DNA from: JANRJY01 sp033763735
Lineage (GTDB): Bacteria > Bacteroidota > Bacteroidia > Cytophagales > UBA9547
DNA: 22,778 nucleotides
Reading direction: 5' to 3'
Assembly: GCA_033763735.1 (NCBI GenBank)
Contig: JANRJY010000054.1
Span: forward strand, 1-22,778
How positions within the stretch are numbered: the first letter of the stretch is position 1; every line of letters begins with the position of its first letter. Below are positions 1 to 6,650 of this stretch, in pieces. The position numbers were made by a program, and so were the translations under genes. The notes beneath the pieces are model-generated. The model searched no databases. It worked only from the letters and a program-made list of their open reading frames with translations, and had not been told where the DNA came from.

Positions 1-819
1 TCTGTATTAGCCGGAATACAATCAACGCCAGATTATTTGTTAAATACCAATCTGAATGGTACAATTAATTGCTTGAATTTTGCGGTAAGGCATCAAGCTA
101 AGTTTATATTCCTTTCGACCAGTAGGGTATATCCGATAAGGAATTTAGAAAATATAATTTATTCAGAAGGAGACACTCGATTTCATGTTTCGGATAATCA
201 GGAGTTAATAGGCGTTTCGGGCAAAGGAATAAGTGAAAATTTCCCTTTAAATGGATATCGTTCGTTGTATGGTACTTCCAAATTGGCATCGGAACTTTTA
301 ATACATGAATATCAGGAATTTTATGGATTAAATACTGTAATAAACAGATGCGGTGTACTTACCGGTCCGTGGCAAATGGGAAAAGTGGATCAGGGAGTTA
401 TTGTGCTATGGGCTGCCAGGCATTATTGGAAACAAAAGTTGAGTTACGTGGGTTATGGAGGAAGCGGTAAACAAGTCAGAGATATATTGCATGTGGACGA
501 TTTATTTCAATTATTGAAATGGCAAATTGCCAATTTACCGACTATCAATGGTGAGATATTTAATGTAGGCGGGGGAAAAGAGGTTAGTGTTTCGTTAATG
601 GAACTAACAAAAATATGCGCTGAAATAACCGGAAATAATATTATCATTGAATCTATAAAGGAAAATAGAAAAGCTGATATACCTATTTATATTACTGATA
701 ATAATAAAATCACACAAATTTCGGGATGGACACCTTCCATAACGCCTTATCAAATATTGAGTGAAATAGTGGAATGGATAAGAAATAATGAAAAAGAATT
801 AGAAAACATTTTAAAATAA
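1..819 (+). CDS. NAD-dependent sugar-nucleotide epimerase/dehydratase (SDR), 5' end outside window
   Basis: The reading frame is open from base 1, so the gene begins upstream; an internal TTG at 37 is not the real start. About 272 residues are visible, and the N-terminal Rossmann GxxGxxG part is missing. The visible part has the extended-SDR Ser strand (FLSTSRVYP), the catalytic YGTSK (Tyr and Lys present), and a substrate-domain segment GKQVRDILHVDDL. It resembles the next gene throughout (LTGP, GKQVRD, NVGGG/NAGGG motifs), so the two look like paralogues of the CDP-paratose/CDP-tyvelose epimerase-like group. Six bases separate it from the next start, which suggests one operon. Expected role: cytoplasmic conversion of a nucleotide sugar for a surface glycan. 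The exact substrate cannot be read from sequence. Confidence 0.85.
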   Translation, partial: SVLAGIQSTPDYLLNTNLNGTINCLNFAVRHQAKFIFLSTSRVYPIRNLENIIYSEGDTRFHVSDNQELIGVSGKGISENFPLNGYRSLYGTSKLASELLIHEYQEFYGLNTVINRCGVLTGPWQMGKVDQGVIVLWAARHYWKQKLSYVGYGGSGKQVRDILHVDDLFQLLKWQIANLPTINGEIFNVGGGKEVSVSLMELTKICAEITGNNIIIESIKENRKADIPIYITDNNKITQISGWTPSITPYQILSEIVEWIRNNEKELENILK

Positions 820-825
820 AAATAA

Positions 826-1899
826 ATGAAAGTAGCCATAATTACGGGCTCAGCTGGATTGATAGGGAGTGAGTCTGTTGGTTTTTTTGCGGACAAATTT
901 GATGTTGTAGTAGGTGTGGACAACAACCTGCGTCAATATTTCTTTGGTAATGATGGTAATACCGAATGGAACAAAAATAAGTTGATTGAAAAATATCCCA
1001 ATTACAGACATGAAACCGCTGATATCAGAGATTTTGATGCCATAAAAAAGATATTTCAAAAGTACCAATCGGATATCTCATTGGTATTGCACACGGCAGC
1101 ACAACCCAGTCATGATTGGGCAGCCAAGGAACCTTTTACAGATTTTACAGTTAATGCCAATGGGACGTTGAATCTGCTTGAAGCCACCCGTCAATTTGCA
1201 CCGGATGCTGTGTTTATTTTTACATCTACCAACAAAGTATATGGTGATAATCCAAATTACTTGCCTTTGGTTGAATTGGATACTCGTTGGGAAATTGATA
1301 CCAATCACCCTTACTACAAAAATGGTATTGACGAAATGATGAGCATTGACCAAACTAAACATTCATTGTTTGGCGCTTCCAAAGTAGCTGCTGATATATT
1401 GGTACAGGAATATGGTCGTTATTTTAATTTGAAAACTGCTGTGTTCAGAGGGGGTTGTCTTACAGGTCCTAATCACTCAGGTGCCAAACTGCATGGATTT
1501 TTGTCATATTTGATGAAATGTGCTGTGACAGGGGAACCTTATACCATATTTGGATATAAAGGCAAACAAGTGAGGGATAATATCCATAGCTGGGATTTGG
1601 TAAATATGTTTTGGCATTTTTATCAGAACCCTAAAATAGGTGAAGTGTATAATGCAGGTGGTGGGCGACATAGCAATTGTTCTATGGCTGAAGCCATTTC
1701 TATGTCAGAGAAAATCACCGGCAAAAAAATGAATTGGTCCTATTCTGAAGCCAATCGAATTGGAGATCATATTTGGTGGATTAGTGATGTGTCGAAGTTT
1801 AAATCGCACTACCCTCAATGGACCTGGAAATACGGGATTGAAGATATTCTGAGCCAGATATGTGAAGCAACGGTTAAGAATTTAGAAGTTAGAATGTAG
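826..1899 (+). CDS. CDP-paratose/tyvelose 2-epimerase-like SDR protein
   Basis: 357 residues, the usual length for extended SDR epimerases. The N-terminal NAD-binding motif is GSAGLIG (residues 8-14). The segment DNNLRQYFFG followed by TEWN (about 32-48) matches the family annotated as CDP-paratose 2-epimerase-like. The Ser/Thr strand is FTSTNKVYG (132-140). The position expected to hold the catalytic Tyr of YxxxK is Phe182 (FGASK, Lys186), unlike the Tyr in the paralogue just upstream. The substrate-side motif GKQVRDNIHSWDL is present. The start is ATG at 826, six bases after the previous stop. The role is most likely in nucleotide-sugar modification for a lipopolysaccharide or other glycan. 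The Tyr-to-Phe change may be a subfamily trait or a change in chemistry. Confidence 0.85.
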   Translation: MKVAIITGSAGLIGSESVGFFADKFDVVVGVDNNLRQYFFGNDGNTEWNKNKLIEKYPNYRHETADIRDFDAIKKIFQKYQSDISLVLHTAAQPSHDWAAKEPFTDFTVNANGTLNLLEATRQFAPDAVFIFTSTNKVYGDNPNYLPLVELDTRWEIDTNHPYYKNGIDEMMSIDQTKHSLFGASKVAADILVQEYGRYFNLKTAVFRGGCLTGPNHSGAKLHGFLSYLMKCAVTGEPYTIFGYKGKQVRDNIHSWDLVNMFWHFYQNPKIGEVYNAGGGRHSNCSMAEAISMSEKITGKKMNWSYSEANRIGDHIWWISDVSKFKSHYPQWTWKYGIEDILSQICEATVKNLEVRM

Positions 1900-2014
1900 A
1901 ATCACTATTGCGATTTATGATTTACGATTTACGATATGGGATTAATGAATTTTGAATCTTGAAATTCACACATCGCACTTTAATAATTACGCATTAAACA
2001 TTACTCATTACACT
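1900..2014. repeat. Low-complexity intergenic repeat-like stretch
   Basis: This 115-base gap is made of short imperfect repeats: gatttatgatttacgattt, then aattttgaatcttgaaatt, then attacgcattaaacattactcattacac. Its words, notably ttactcatta at 2001-2010, recur in the gap at 20391-20582. It is open in the frame of the downstream glycosyltransferase, which makes a longer ORF (TTG at 1952) look possible, but the encoded residues do not belong to the family fold. It is probably a decayed dispersed intergenic repeat; what it does is unknown. Confidence 0.45.
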
Positions 2015-2752
2015 TTGAAACTCTCTGTTGTCATACCGGCCTATAACGAAGAAGGATCTATTAAAGAAACCGTTCAGACATTATATGATACACTTTTGAA
2101 ATTCAAGATTGATCATGAGATATTTGTTACCAACGATAATTCAAAGGACAATACTGCATTAATACTGGCTGAATTGCAAAAGACCATTCCAACTTTGAAT
2201 TGGGAAAACAATACAGGTAAAAATGGGTTTGGGTATGCTGTAAGGTTTGGATTGGATCGATTTAAAGGGGATTGTGTAGCGGTTTTTATGGCTGATTTGT
2301 CAGATGACCCGGTTGATTTGGTTCGATTTTATCATCGAATGCTGGAAGATGAAGTTGATTGTGTGTTCGGCACTCGTTGGAGTAATGGGGGCAAAGTTTA
2401 TGACTACCCAATAGTGAAGAAATACATCAACAGATTAGCGAATTTTATTGTGCGTATGGTGCTGGGAATCAAATACAATGATACCACTAATGCATTTAAA
2501 TTGTACAAGAGAGAAACCATTATGGGCCTTAAGCCATTTTTATCTCCACATTTTAACTTGACTTTGGAGTTGCCCGCCAAAGCAATTGTGCGGGGCTATA
2601 GCTATGTGGTTGTGCCTAACTCCTGGAGAAACAGAAAAGCAGGTGAATCGAAACTAAAAATCAAAGAAATGGGAAGCAGATATTTTTTTATTTTGATGTA
2701 CTGCTGGCTTGAAAAGTATTTTTCAAGAGGGGATTTCAAAAAAACTTATTAA
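2015..2752 (+). CDS. Family 2 glycosyltransferase, DPM1/polyprenyl-phosphate glycosyltransferase-like
   Basis: GT-A fold glycosyltransferase, 245 residues from the proposed TTG start at 2015. That start places LSVVIPAYNEE right at the N-terminus, where the family begins. The frame is open back to a TTG at 1952, but those codons lie in repeat-like sequence. Visible motifs are the nucleotide-binding strand (VTNDNSKDNT), the metal/nucleotide acidic motif (ADLSDDP), FGTRW, and the acceptor-side motif ending in NSWRNRKAGESKLKIKEMG, typical of dolichol/polyprenyl-phosphate sugar transferases. No C-terminal pair of membrane helices is present. It probably transfers a sugar made by the flanking enzymes to a lipid carrier or glycan on the cytoplasmic face. 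Its 3' end overlaps the opposing aminotransferase gene by 17 bases. Confidence 0.85.
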   Translation: MKLSVVIPAYNEEGSIKETVQTLYDTLLKFKIDHEIFVTNDNSKDNTALILAELQKTIPTLNWENNTGKNGFGYAVRFGLDRFKGDCVAVFMADLSDDPVDLVRFYHRMLEDEVDCVFGTRWSNGGKVYDYPIVKKYINRLANFIVRMVLGIKYNDTTNAFKLYKRETIMGLKPFLSPHFNLTLELPAKAIVRGYSYVVVPNSWRNRKAGESKLKIKEMGSRYFFILMYCWLEKYFSRGDFKKTY

Positions 2753-3833
2753 TCTTTTCTACAACGAATTCAATATCATCAGTTGTGTGACCAAAAGAAA
2801 TTGGCAAGCTCAAAGTGGTGGCATGTATTTCGTCTGCTATTGGAAATTGACATCCTTCAAATAAATGTGAATAGGCACTTTGTTTGTGTGGTGGAATTGG
2901 ATAATGAATTTCTGTTTTTATGCCTTCATTCAATAAATATGCCCTCAATTCATCACGCTTTGGATGTCGGACATTGAATATGTGAAATACATCGAAGTTG
3001 TCTTCCTGAATGATAGGTTTGATTAATTTATCAGAAAGTTTATTCAAATAAATATTGGCTAACTTTTGCTTATGGGTGTTTATTTCATCCAGCTTTTTCA
3101 ACTTTACTGAGAGGCAAGCTGCTTGTATTTCGTCCAATCGTGAATTCATACCTATCAAGTCGTTTTTGTACTTGATTTTGGAGCCGTAATTTCTCAGGTA
3201 TAACAATTTATCATACAATTTTTCATCATTAGTGGTGATACCTCCTGCATCTCCGATGGCTCCGAGGTTTTTGGTCGGGTAAAAACTAAATGCACCCAAA
3301 TTTCCCCAATTTCCAGCTTTTCGTCCTTTGTGTTCGGCCCCATGCGCTTGCGCGCAATCTTCAATTACTTTTAAATGGTGTTTTTGAGCTATTCTATTTA
3401 TTTCAGACATGTCGCACATTTTGCCATACAAATGCACCACAATTATTGCCTTTGTGTTTGGGGTAATAGCTTGCTCTATTTTTGTGGGATCAATATTGTA
3501 TGTGTGAATGTCTGGTTCTACCAGCACCGGTTTGAAACCTGCATTTACAATTGCCAAAATAGTTGCTATGTAGGTATTGGATACTGTTATTATTTCTGAA
3601 TTTTTGGGTAATTCCAGCGCTAACAATGAAAGAATCAAGGCATCAAGACCTGAAGCAACGCCCACACAATATTTGGTACCGCAGTAATGAGCGAATTCAC
3701 TTTCGAATTTTTGTAGTTGGCTTCCCAGTATATACCATCCTGACTGTAAAACCTCTTCAATGGCATTTTGGAAATCCTTTTCGAATATTTTATTTGTGTT
3801 TTTGAGAGATTCGAATTCGATGGTACTATTCAT
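2736..3833 (-). CDS. DegT/DnrJ/EryC1 family PLP-dependent sugar aminotransferase (FdtB/QdtB-like)
   Basis: 365 residues, normal family length. Fold-type I PLP enzyme. The Schiff-base lysine is Lys188 in FYPTKNLGAIGDAG, and the pyridine-nitrogen Asp is Asp159 in EDCAQAHGA. The SG(L)DAL motif near residue 61 and the late IHYPIPPHKQ segment are family hallmarks. The FYPTKNLGA(I/L)GDAG form is typical of transaminases that make 3-amino-3,6-dideoxyhexoses (FdtB, QdtB) from 3-keto sugars. That fits the ketoisomerase remnant directly upstream on the same strand, whose stop overlaps this ATG. Substrate assignment is inference. It acts in the cytoplasm on a dTDP- or related nucleotide sugar. Confidence 0.9.
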   Translation of the reverse strand: MNSTIEFESLKNTNKIFEKDFQNAIEEVLQSGWYILGSQLQKFESEFAHYCGTKYCVGVASGLDALILSLLALELPKNSEIITVSNTYIATILAIVNAGFKPVLVEPDIHTYNIDPTKIEQAITPNTKAIIVVHLYGKMCDMSEINRIAQKHHLKVIEDCAQAHGAEHKGRKAGNWGNLGAFSFYPTKNLGAIGDAGGITTNDEKLYDKLLYLRNYGSKIKYKNDLIGMNSRLDEIQAACLSVKLKKLDEINTHKQKLANIYLNKLSDKLIKPIIQEDNFDVFHIFNVRHPKRDELRAYLLNEGIKTEIHYPIPPHKQSAYSHLFEGCQFPIADEIHATTLSLPISFGHTTDDIEFVVEKINKFF

Positions 3834-3948
3834 AATTTTCGTAAATGTAATCAGAAGGGTCGAAAGTAGTTGGGACCAATATCATAAGTATAGCATCGTT
3901 GGAGAATTGATACATTTTGTGCCAATCTTTCGGATAAATTATCAGTCA
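3826..3948 (-). pseudogene. Remnant of a WxcM/FdtA-type sugar 3,4-ketoisomerase (C-terminal end only)
   Basis: On the minus strand a 39-codon open stretch (3945 down to the TAG at 3828-3826) encodes residues including PKDWHKMYQFS, AILMILVPTTFDPSDYI and YENYE. This matches the C-terminal end of cupin sugar ketoisomerases (dTDP-4-keto-6-deoxyhexose 3,4-isomerase, FdtA/WxcM), which end in a WHxM, DAxLxVLAS, (Y/F)DxxDYI pattern. An in-frame TGA lies at 3948-3946, and the sequence beyond it is very A+T-rich and non-coding in appearance. The rest of the roughly 135-residue protein is therefore missing. The stop overlaps the aminotransferase ATG (ATGAATAG), the junction expected of an intact fdtA-fdtB pair. 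I read it as a decapitated gene; identity is from memory of the family, without a search. Confidence 0.7.
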
Positions 3949-4257
3949 CTTTGAGGTTTTTTTTAAGTTAACGTGAAATCGGGATATTTTTTTTAAAATA
4001 AAATTTAAATATTATATAAATTATTTAAAGTCAAAGAGTTATCCATAAATAGATTCTGATTTTTCTGTTTTTACTTTTTGTTTGGGCAAAAAGTAAACAA
4101 AAACCCCACCACTCCCGAAAGCTTTCGGGACAAATCCAAGTTTTTTCTTGCCACACAACCCGCCTTTCCATGCCAAAAAACTTGTATTTCGCTCTTTTCG
4201 TGGACATCCCACCGCACATAGTTTCTTATCTTTGCATTATTTTATCGCGAACTCACG
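3949..4257. repeat. Gene-free 309-base stretch with palindromes, likely a dispersed intergenic repeat
   Basis: There is no credible gene here. 3949-4030 is nearly pure A+T. 4070-4097 is an inverted repeat with 11-base perfect arms (tttactttttg / caaaaagtaaa) around a 6-base loop. 4113-4130 is an 18-base perfect palindrome, tcccgaaagctttcggga. A TAnnTTTG box occurs at 4227-4234 on the plus strand with no plus-strand gene after it. A 62-codon minus-strand ORF (4219-4031) runs through the palindromes and is rich in Trp, Lys, Arg and Cys, as expected of translated repeat DNA. The block 4040-4200 resembles the multi-copy intergenic repeats seen in many Bacteroidota genomes; copy number here cannot be checked. 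Confidence 0.45.
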
Positions 4258-4572
4258 TTAAAATAATATGCTTCTGACATATTTGTAATTTTTTGATAAA
4301 TCTTTGGGGAAAAGTCGAACCAATACCTTGTCGTCAAATGCATCTTTAAGATACTCGGGTGGAATTAGTTTCACAATTGTGTGCAAATTAAACCCATTGA
4401 GTATCTTGTAATAAAGCATAGTTTTTTGTTCTTCGGATAAATTATCATTTCTATTCATTAAAAAATCTTTGTAGGGCTCTAAATTTTCATTTGAATCCCA
4501 AAAACAAAATATTCTTAATTTCTCCAAGATTTCTTCTTTCGACATTTGTGAAACAAACTTTATTTTGTCCAT
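4258..4572 (-). CDS. Hypothetical protein, 104 residues
   Basis: I do not recognise this protein. It starts with ATG at 4572. It is mostly hydrophilic, with no signal peptide or membrane helix, and looks helical. Notable features are an aromatic core FCFWDSNENLEPYKDF near residues 22-37 and a Leu/Pro-rich second half (IVKLIPPEYLKDAF, then VLVRLFPKDL). Codon use and A+T content look like those of the neighbours, and no other frame in this interval is better. It lies 97 bases downstream of ispH on the same strand, in an A+T-rich gap, so it may be the last gene of that unit or have its own promoter. Cytoplasmic location is likely; no function is proposed. Confidence 0.6.
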   Translation of the reverse strand: MDKIKFVSQMSKEEILEKLRIFCFWDSNENLEPYKDFLMNRNDNLSEEQKTMLYYKILNGFNLHTIVKLIPPEYLKDAFDDKVLVRLFPKDLSKNYKYVRSILF

Positions 4573-4669
4573 TTTTTCGAATAATTAATATTTAATACAA
4601 AGTTGAATAATAAATAAAGAGTATTCAAATACTTAAAAAGTAAATATTTTAGGAAGTAAAATACTTTAA

Positions 4670-5551
4670 TCACAGATTTTTTATATGCTCAGCCACATTT
4701 TGCATCAACCAAGTAGGCGTTGAGGTGGCCCCACATATTCCAATTTTATCATTTGGTAGAAACCAATTATCTTCAATTTCACTTTCATTCTCAACAAAAT
4801 AGCTTCTTTCGTTTGTTGCTTTGCATACCCCATAAAGGGCCTTGCCGTTGGAGCTTTTTTTGCCACTTACAAATATAATTACATCGTTTTCTTTAGAGAA
4901 TTTCTCCAACTGTGGTTCCCTGTTTGAAACCTGCCTGCAAATGCTATCATTGGCATCAAACTTGTCCAAATTATCCGGAACGCTTGACTGCTGAATTCTT
5001 TCTTCAATCAAGGATTTCATTTTATAAAATCCAGCTGTGCTTTTGGTAGTTTGGCTGTAAAACGAAATTGGTTTGTTGAAATCAACTTTTTCGAGATCTT
5101 CGGGGGTGGTTACCACTATTGCTTCGTTATTGGTTTGACCCGAAATGCCTATAACTTCTGCGTGACCCTGTTGACCATAAATGACAACTTGACCATTTTG
5201 CTGTTTAATATCATCATAGGAGTTTTTGACTCTGTTTTGAAGCTTAAGTACTACCGGACAAGAAGCATCGATCAATTCAATATTATTTTGCAAAGCTAAT
5301 TGATATGTTTCCGGTGGTTCACCATGTGCACGAATAAGCACTTTACAGTCGTGTAGGTCTTTTAATTGGTCTTTATTGATGATTTTAAGACCTTTTTTTG
5401 CCAATCGATCTACTTCCATGGCGTTATGGACGATATCACCCAAGCAATATAATGATCCTGATTCATCCAGCTCATCTTCAGCCATTTGAATTGCAAATTC
5501 AACACCAAAACAATATCCCGAATTTTTGTCTATTATTATTTCTCTTGCCAT
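4670..5551 (-). CDS. ispH: 4-hydroxy-3-methylbut-2-enyl diphosphate reductase
   Basis: Last enzyme of the MEP isoprenoid pathway: it reduces HMBPP to IPP and DMAPP in the cytoplasm using a [4Fe-4S] cluster. 293 residues. The three cluster cysteines are Cys14 (SGYCFGV), Cys98 (DASCPVV) and Cys205 (SICRQVSNR). The substrate histidines appear as His42 (VHN), His76 (RAHGEPP) and His130, and the proton-donor Glu is Glu132 in GHAEVIG. The SSNGKALY motif binds the diphosphate. It starts with ATG at 5551, 47 bases after the cmk stop on the same strand; the cmk-ispH pairing is common in Bacteroidota. dxr of the same pathway lies about 2 kb away on the other strand. Confidence 0.97.
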   Translation of the reverse strand: MAREIIIDKNSGYCFGVEFAIQMAEDELDESGSLYCLGDIVHNAMEVDRLAKKGLKIINKDQLKDLHDCKVLIRAHGEPPETYQLALQNNIELIDASCPVVLKLQNRVKNSYDDIKQQNGQVVIYGQQGHAEVIGISGQTNNEAIVVTTPEDLEKVDFNKPISFYSQTTKSTAGFYKMKSLIEERIQQSSVPDNLDKFDANDSICRQVSNREPQLEKFSKENDVIIFVSGKKSSNGKALYGVCKATNERSYFVENESEIEDNWFLPNDKIGICGATSTPTWLMQNVAEHIKNL

Positions 5552-5598
5552 TAAATTAAGCCCAATAATTATACAACAAACAAATTTAACAAATGGTT

Positions 5599-6279
5599 TT
5601 AAAGTATTATTTTACTCAAAGCCAATCCAATAATAATATCAACCTGCTCATCAAAAGTAATGAAAGTTGTATCAATTTCTAAGGCATCAGGAGCTTTTCT
5701 GAGTGGACCTTCCGAACGATGCGTGTCGATATGGTCGCGGTGTTGCAGATTTTCGATTATTTTGGGTAGCTCAATTAATTCATTCTTTTCGAGCAATTCT
5801 TTTTGTCTTCTTTCTGCCCTAATATTGAGGTCGCAGGTCATAAATATTTTGAGTTCTGCCTCCGGAAATACCATTGTTCCAATATCTCTTCCATCCATTA
5901 CCACGCCTTTGTGCTTACCCATGCGTTGTTGCTGTGCCACCATGTTTTTGCGAACTTCAACGATTGCGCTTACTTCACTTACCATTTCGGAGATATACAT
6001 TTTGCGTATTTCTTCAGATACATTAATGGCATTGAGATATATGTCAGAATTATTGGTTTTGGGGTTGTAATGAAACTTTAGTTCAATTTCACTTAATGCT
6101 TTGTGCACCGCGTGAGGGTCAGTAAGATTGATATAATGTTCCAAAAAATATAAGGTAACAGCTCGATACATGGCACCAGTATCGATGTATGACATACCCA
6201 ATTCATGTGACACTTGCTTGGCAGTACTGCTTTTGCCGCAAGATGAATATCCGTCAATTGCAATCGTAATTTTTTTCAC
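5599..6279 (-). CDS. cmk: Cytidylate kinase
   Basis: Phosphorylates CMP/dCMP with ATP in the cytoplasm. The P-loop is GYSSCGKSS, the Bacteroidota version of the Cmk Walker A, followed by IDTGAMYRAVT and the VVMDGRDIGT and FPEAELKIF(M) motifs that define Cmk; the lid carries Arg residues in RAERRQKE. I place the start at GTG 6279, giving about 226 residues beginning KKITIAIDGYSS, the usual start and length. An upstream in-frame ATG at 6354 would add 25 residues, but those bases encode the end of the mini-lipoprotein gene (stop at 6290) in another frame. The GTG lies 10 bases after that stop, so translation is probably coupled. Confidence 0.93.
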   Translation of the reverse strand: MKKITIAIDGYSSCGKSSTAKQVSHELGMSYIDTGAMYRAVTLYFLEHYINLTDPHAVHKALSEIELKFHYNPKTNNSDIYLNAINVSEEIRKMYISEMVSEVSAIVEVRKNMVAQQQRMGKHKGVVMDGRDIGTMVFPEAELKIFMTCDLNIRAERRQKELLEKNELIELPKIIENLQHRDHIDTHRSEGPLRKAPDALEIDTTFITFDEQVDIIIGLALSKIIL

Positions 6280-6289
6280 AAAATTTTTT

Positions 6290-6436
6290 TTAGCAATCTT
6301 TAATAGGGCAGGGCATAGGTCCTTTTTTAGGCTGACGAGTGCCTCCTTTTCCATGCGTGGTTTTGCAACTTGTTTCTACAAATACGGTAAATATTGCCAT
6401 GATTAATAAGCCGGAAATCATTTTTTTTAACATCAT
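6290..6436 (-). CDS. Small lipoprotein, 48 residues, unknown function
   Basis: The start is one of two tandem ATGs (6436 or 6433). A basic N-terminus (MMLKKM) is followed by a hydrophobic stretch (ISGLLIMAIFTVFVE) and a lipobox TSC, predicting cleavage before Cys and lipid attachment. The mature part is only about 27 residues, Gly/Lys/Pro-rich, and ends PKKGPMPCPIKDC with two cysteines. The next gene, cmk, starts 10 bases after its stop; the previous small lipoprotein gene ends 4 bases before its ATG. The frame continues upstream to 6538, but that extension overlaps the other lipoprotein gene. Lipoprotein nature is well supported by the sequence; no function is known to me. The two C-terminal cysteines could form a disulfide or bind metal, but that is a guess. 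Confidence 0.75.
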   Translation of the reverse strand: MMLKKMISGLLIMAIFTVFVETSCKTTHGKGGTRQPKKGPMPCPIKDC

Positions 6437-6440
6437 GCTT

Positions 6441-6593
6441 TTATTTTTGAATATTGTCTTCTCTGTCAACCGAATAATTTTTATGCTTTTTTGGATGCCG
6501 ATTTGCTTTGTGTGGTCTCCAATCAGTTTTTGGAGCATACACGCATGCGTTAATCAAAAGTAATAATAAAATGAATTTTAAAACTTTATTCAT
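6441..6593 (-). CDS. Small basic lipoprotein, 50 residues, unknown function
   Basis: A complete short gene: ATG at 6593, TAA at 6443-6441. The N-terminus MNKVLKFILLLLLINAC is a clear lipoprotein signal: Lys residues, a Leu/Ile core, and the lipobox INAC with Cys17. The mature 34 residues are strongly basic and His/Lys-rich (PHKANRHPKKHKNYS) and end VDREDNIQK. Four bases separate its stop from the ATG of the second small lipoprotein, and both share the same plan (short signal, lipid-anchored basic tail), so they are probably expressed together. It lies 57 bases after the folate cyclo-ligase gene on the same strand. I do not recognise the family. The reading frame, signal and spacing make it a convincing gene despite its size. 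Confidence 0.7.
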   Translation of the reverse strand: MNKVLKFILLLLLINACVYAPKTDWRPHKANRHPKKHKNYSVDREDNIQK

Positions 6594-6650
6594 ACATGGA
6601 ATCCTTTCAAAATTGGTTTATTTTTTTTAGAATCAAAAATATGCAATTGG

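Noticed and set aside
1952..2014. N-terminal extension of the glycosyltransferase
   Set aside because: The codons lie in repeat-like intergenic DNA, and the family fold begins right after the TTG at 2015.
4031..4219. 62-codon minus-strand ORF across the palindromic region
   Set aside because: It runs through an 18-base palindrome and a hairpin, its residues are rich in Trp, Arg, Lys and Cys without any domain pattern, and it fits translated repeat DNA better than a protein.
4620..4633. Short hairpin agtatt-ca-aatact as a terminator after ispH
   Set aside because: Six A+T-only base pairs are too weak, and such pairs are expected by chance in this A+T-rich gap.
5660..6070. 136-codon plus-strand ORF opposite cmk
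   Set aside because: Serine-rich shadow of the well-supported cmk coding strand; no start context or family pattern.
6280..6354. 25-residue N-terminal extension of cytidylate kinase
   Set aside because: These bases encode the end of a small lipoprotein in another frame, and the GTG at 6279 gives the normal family start.
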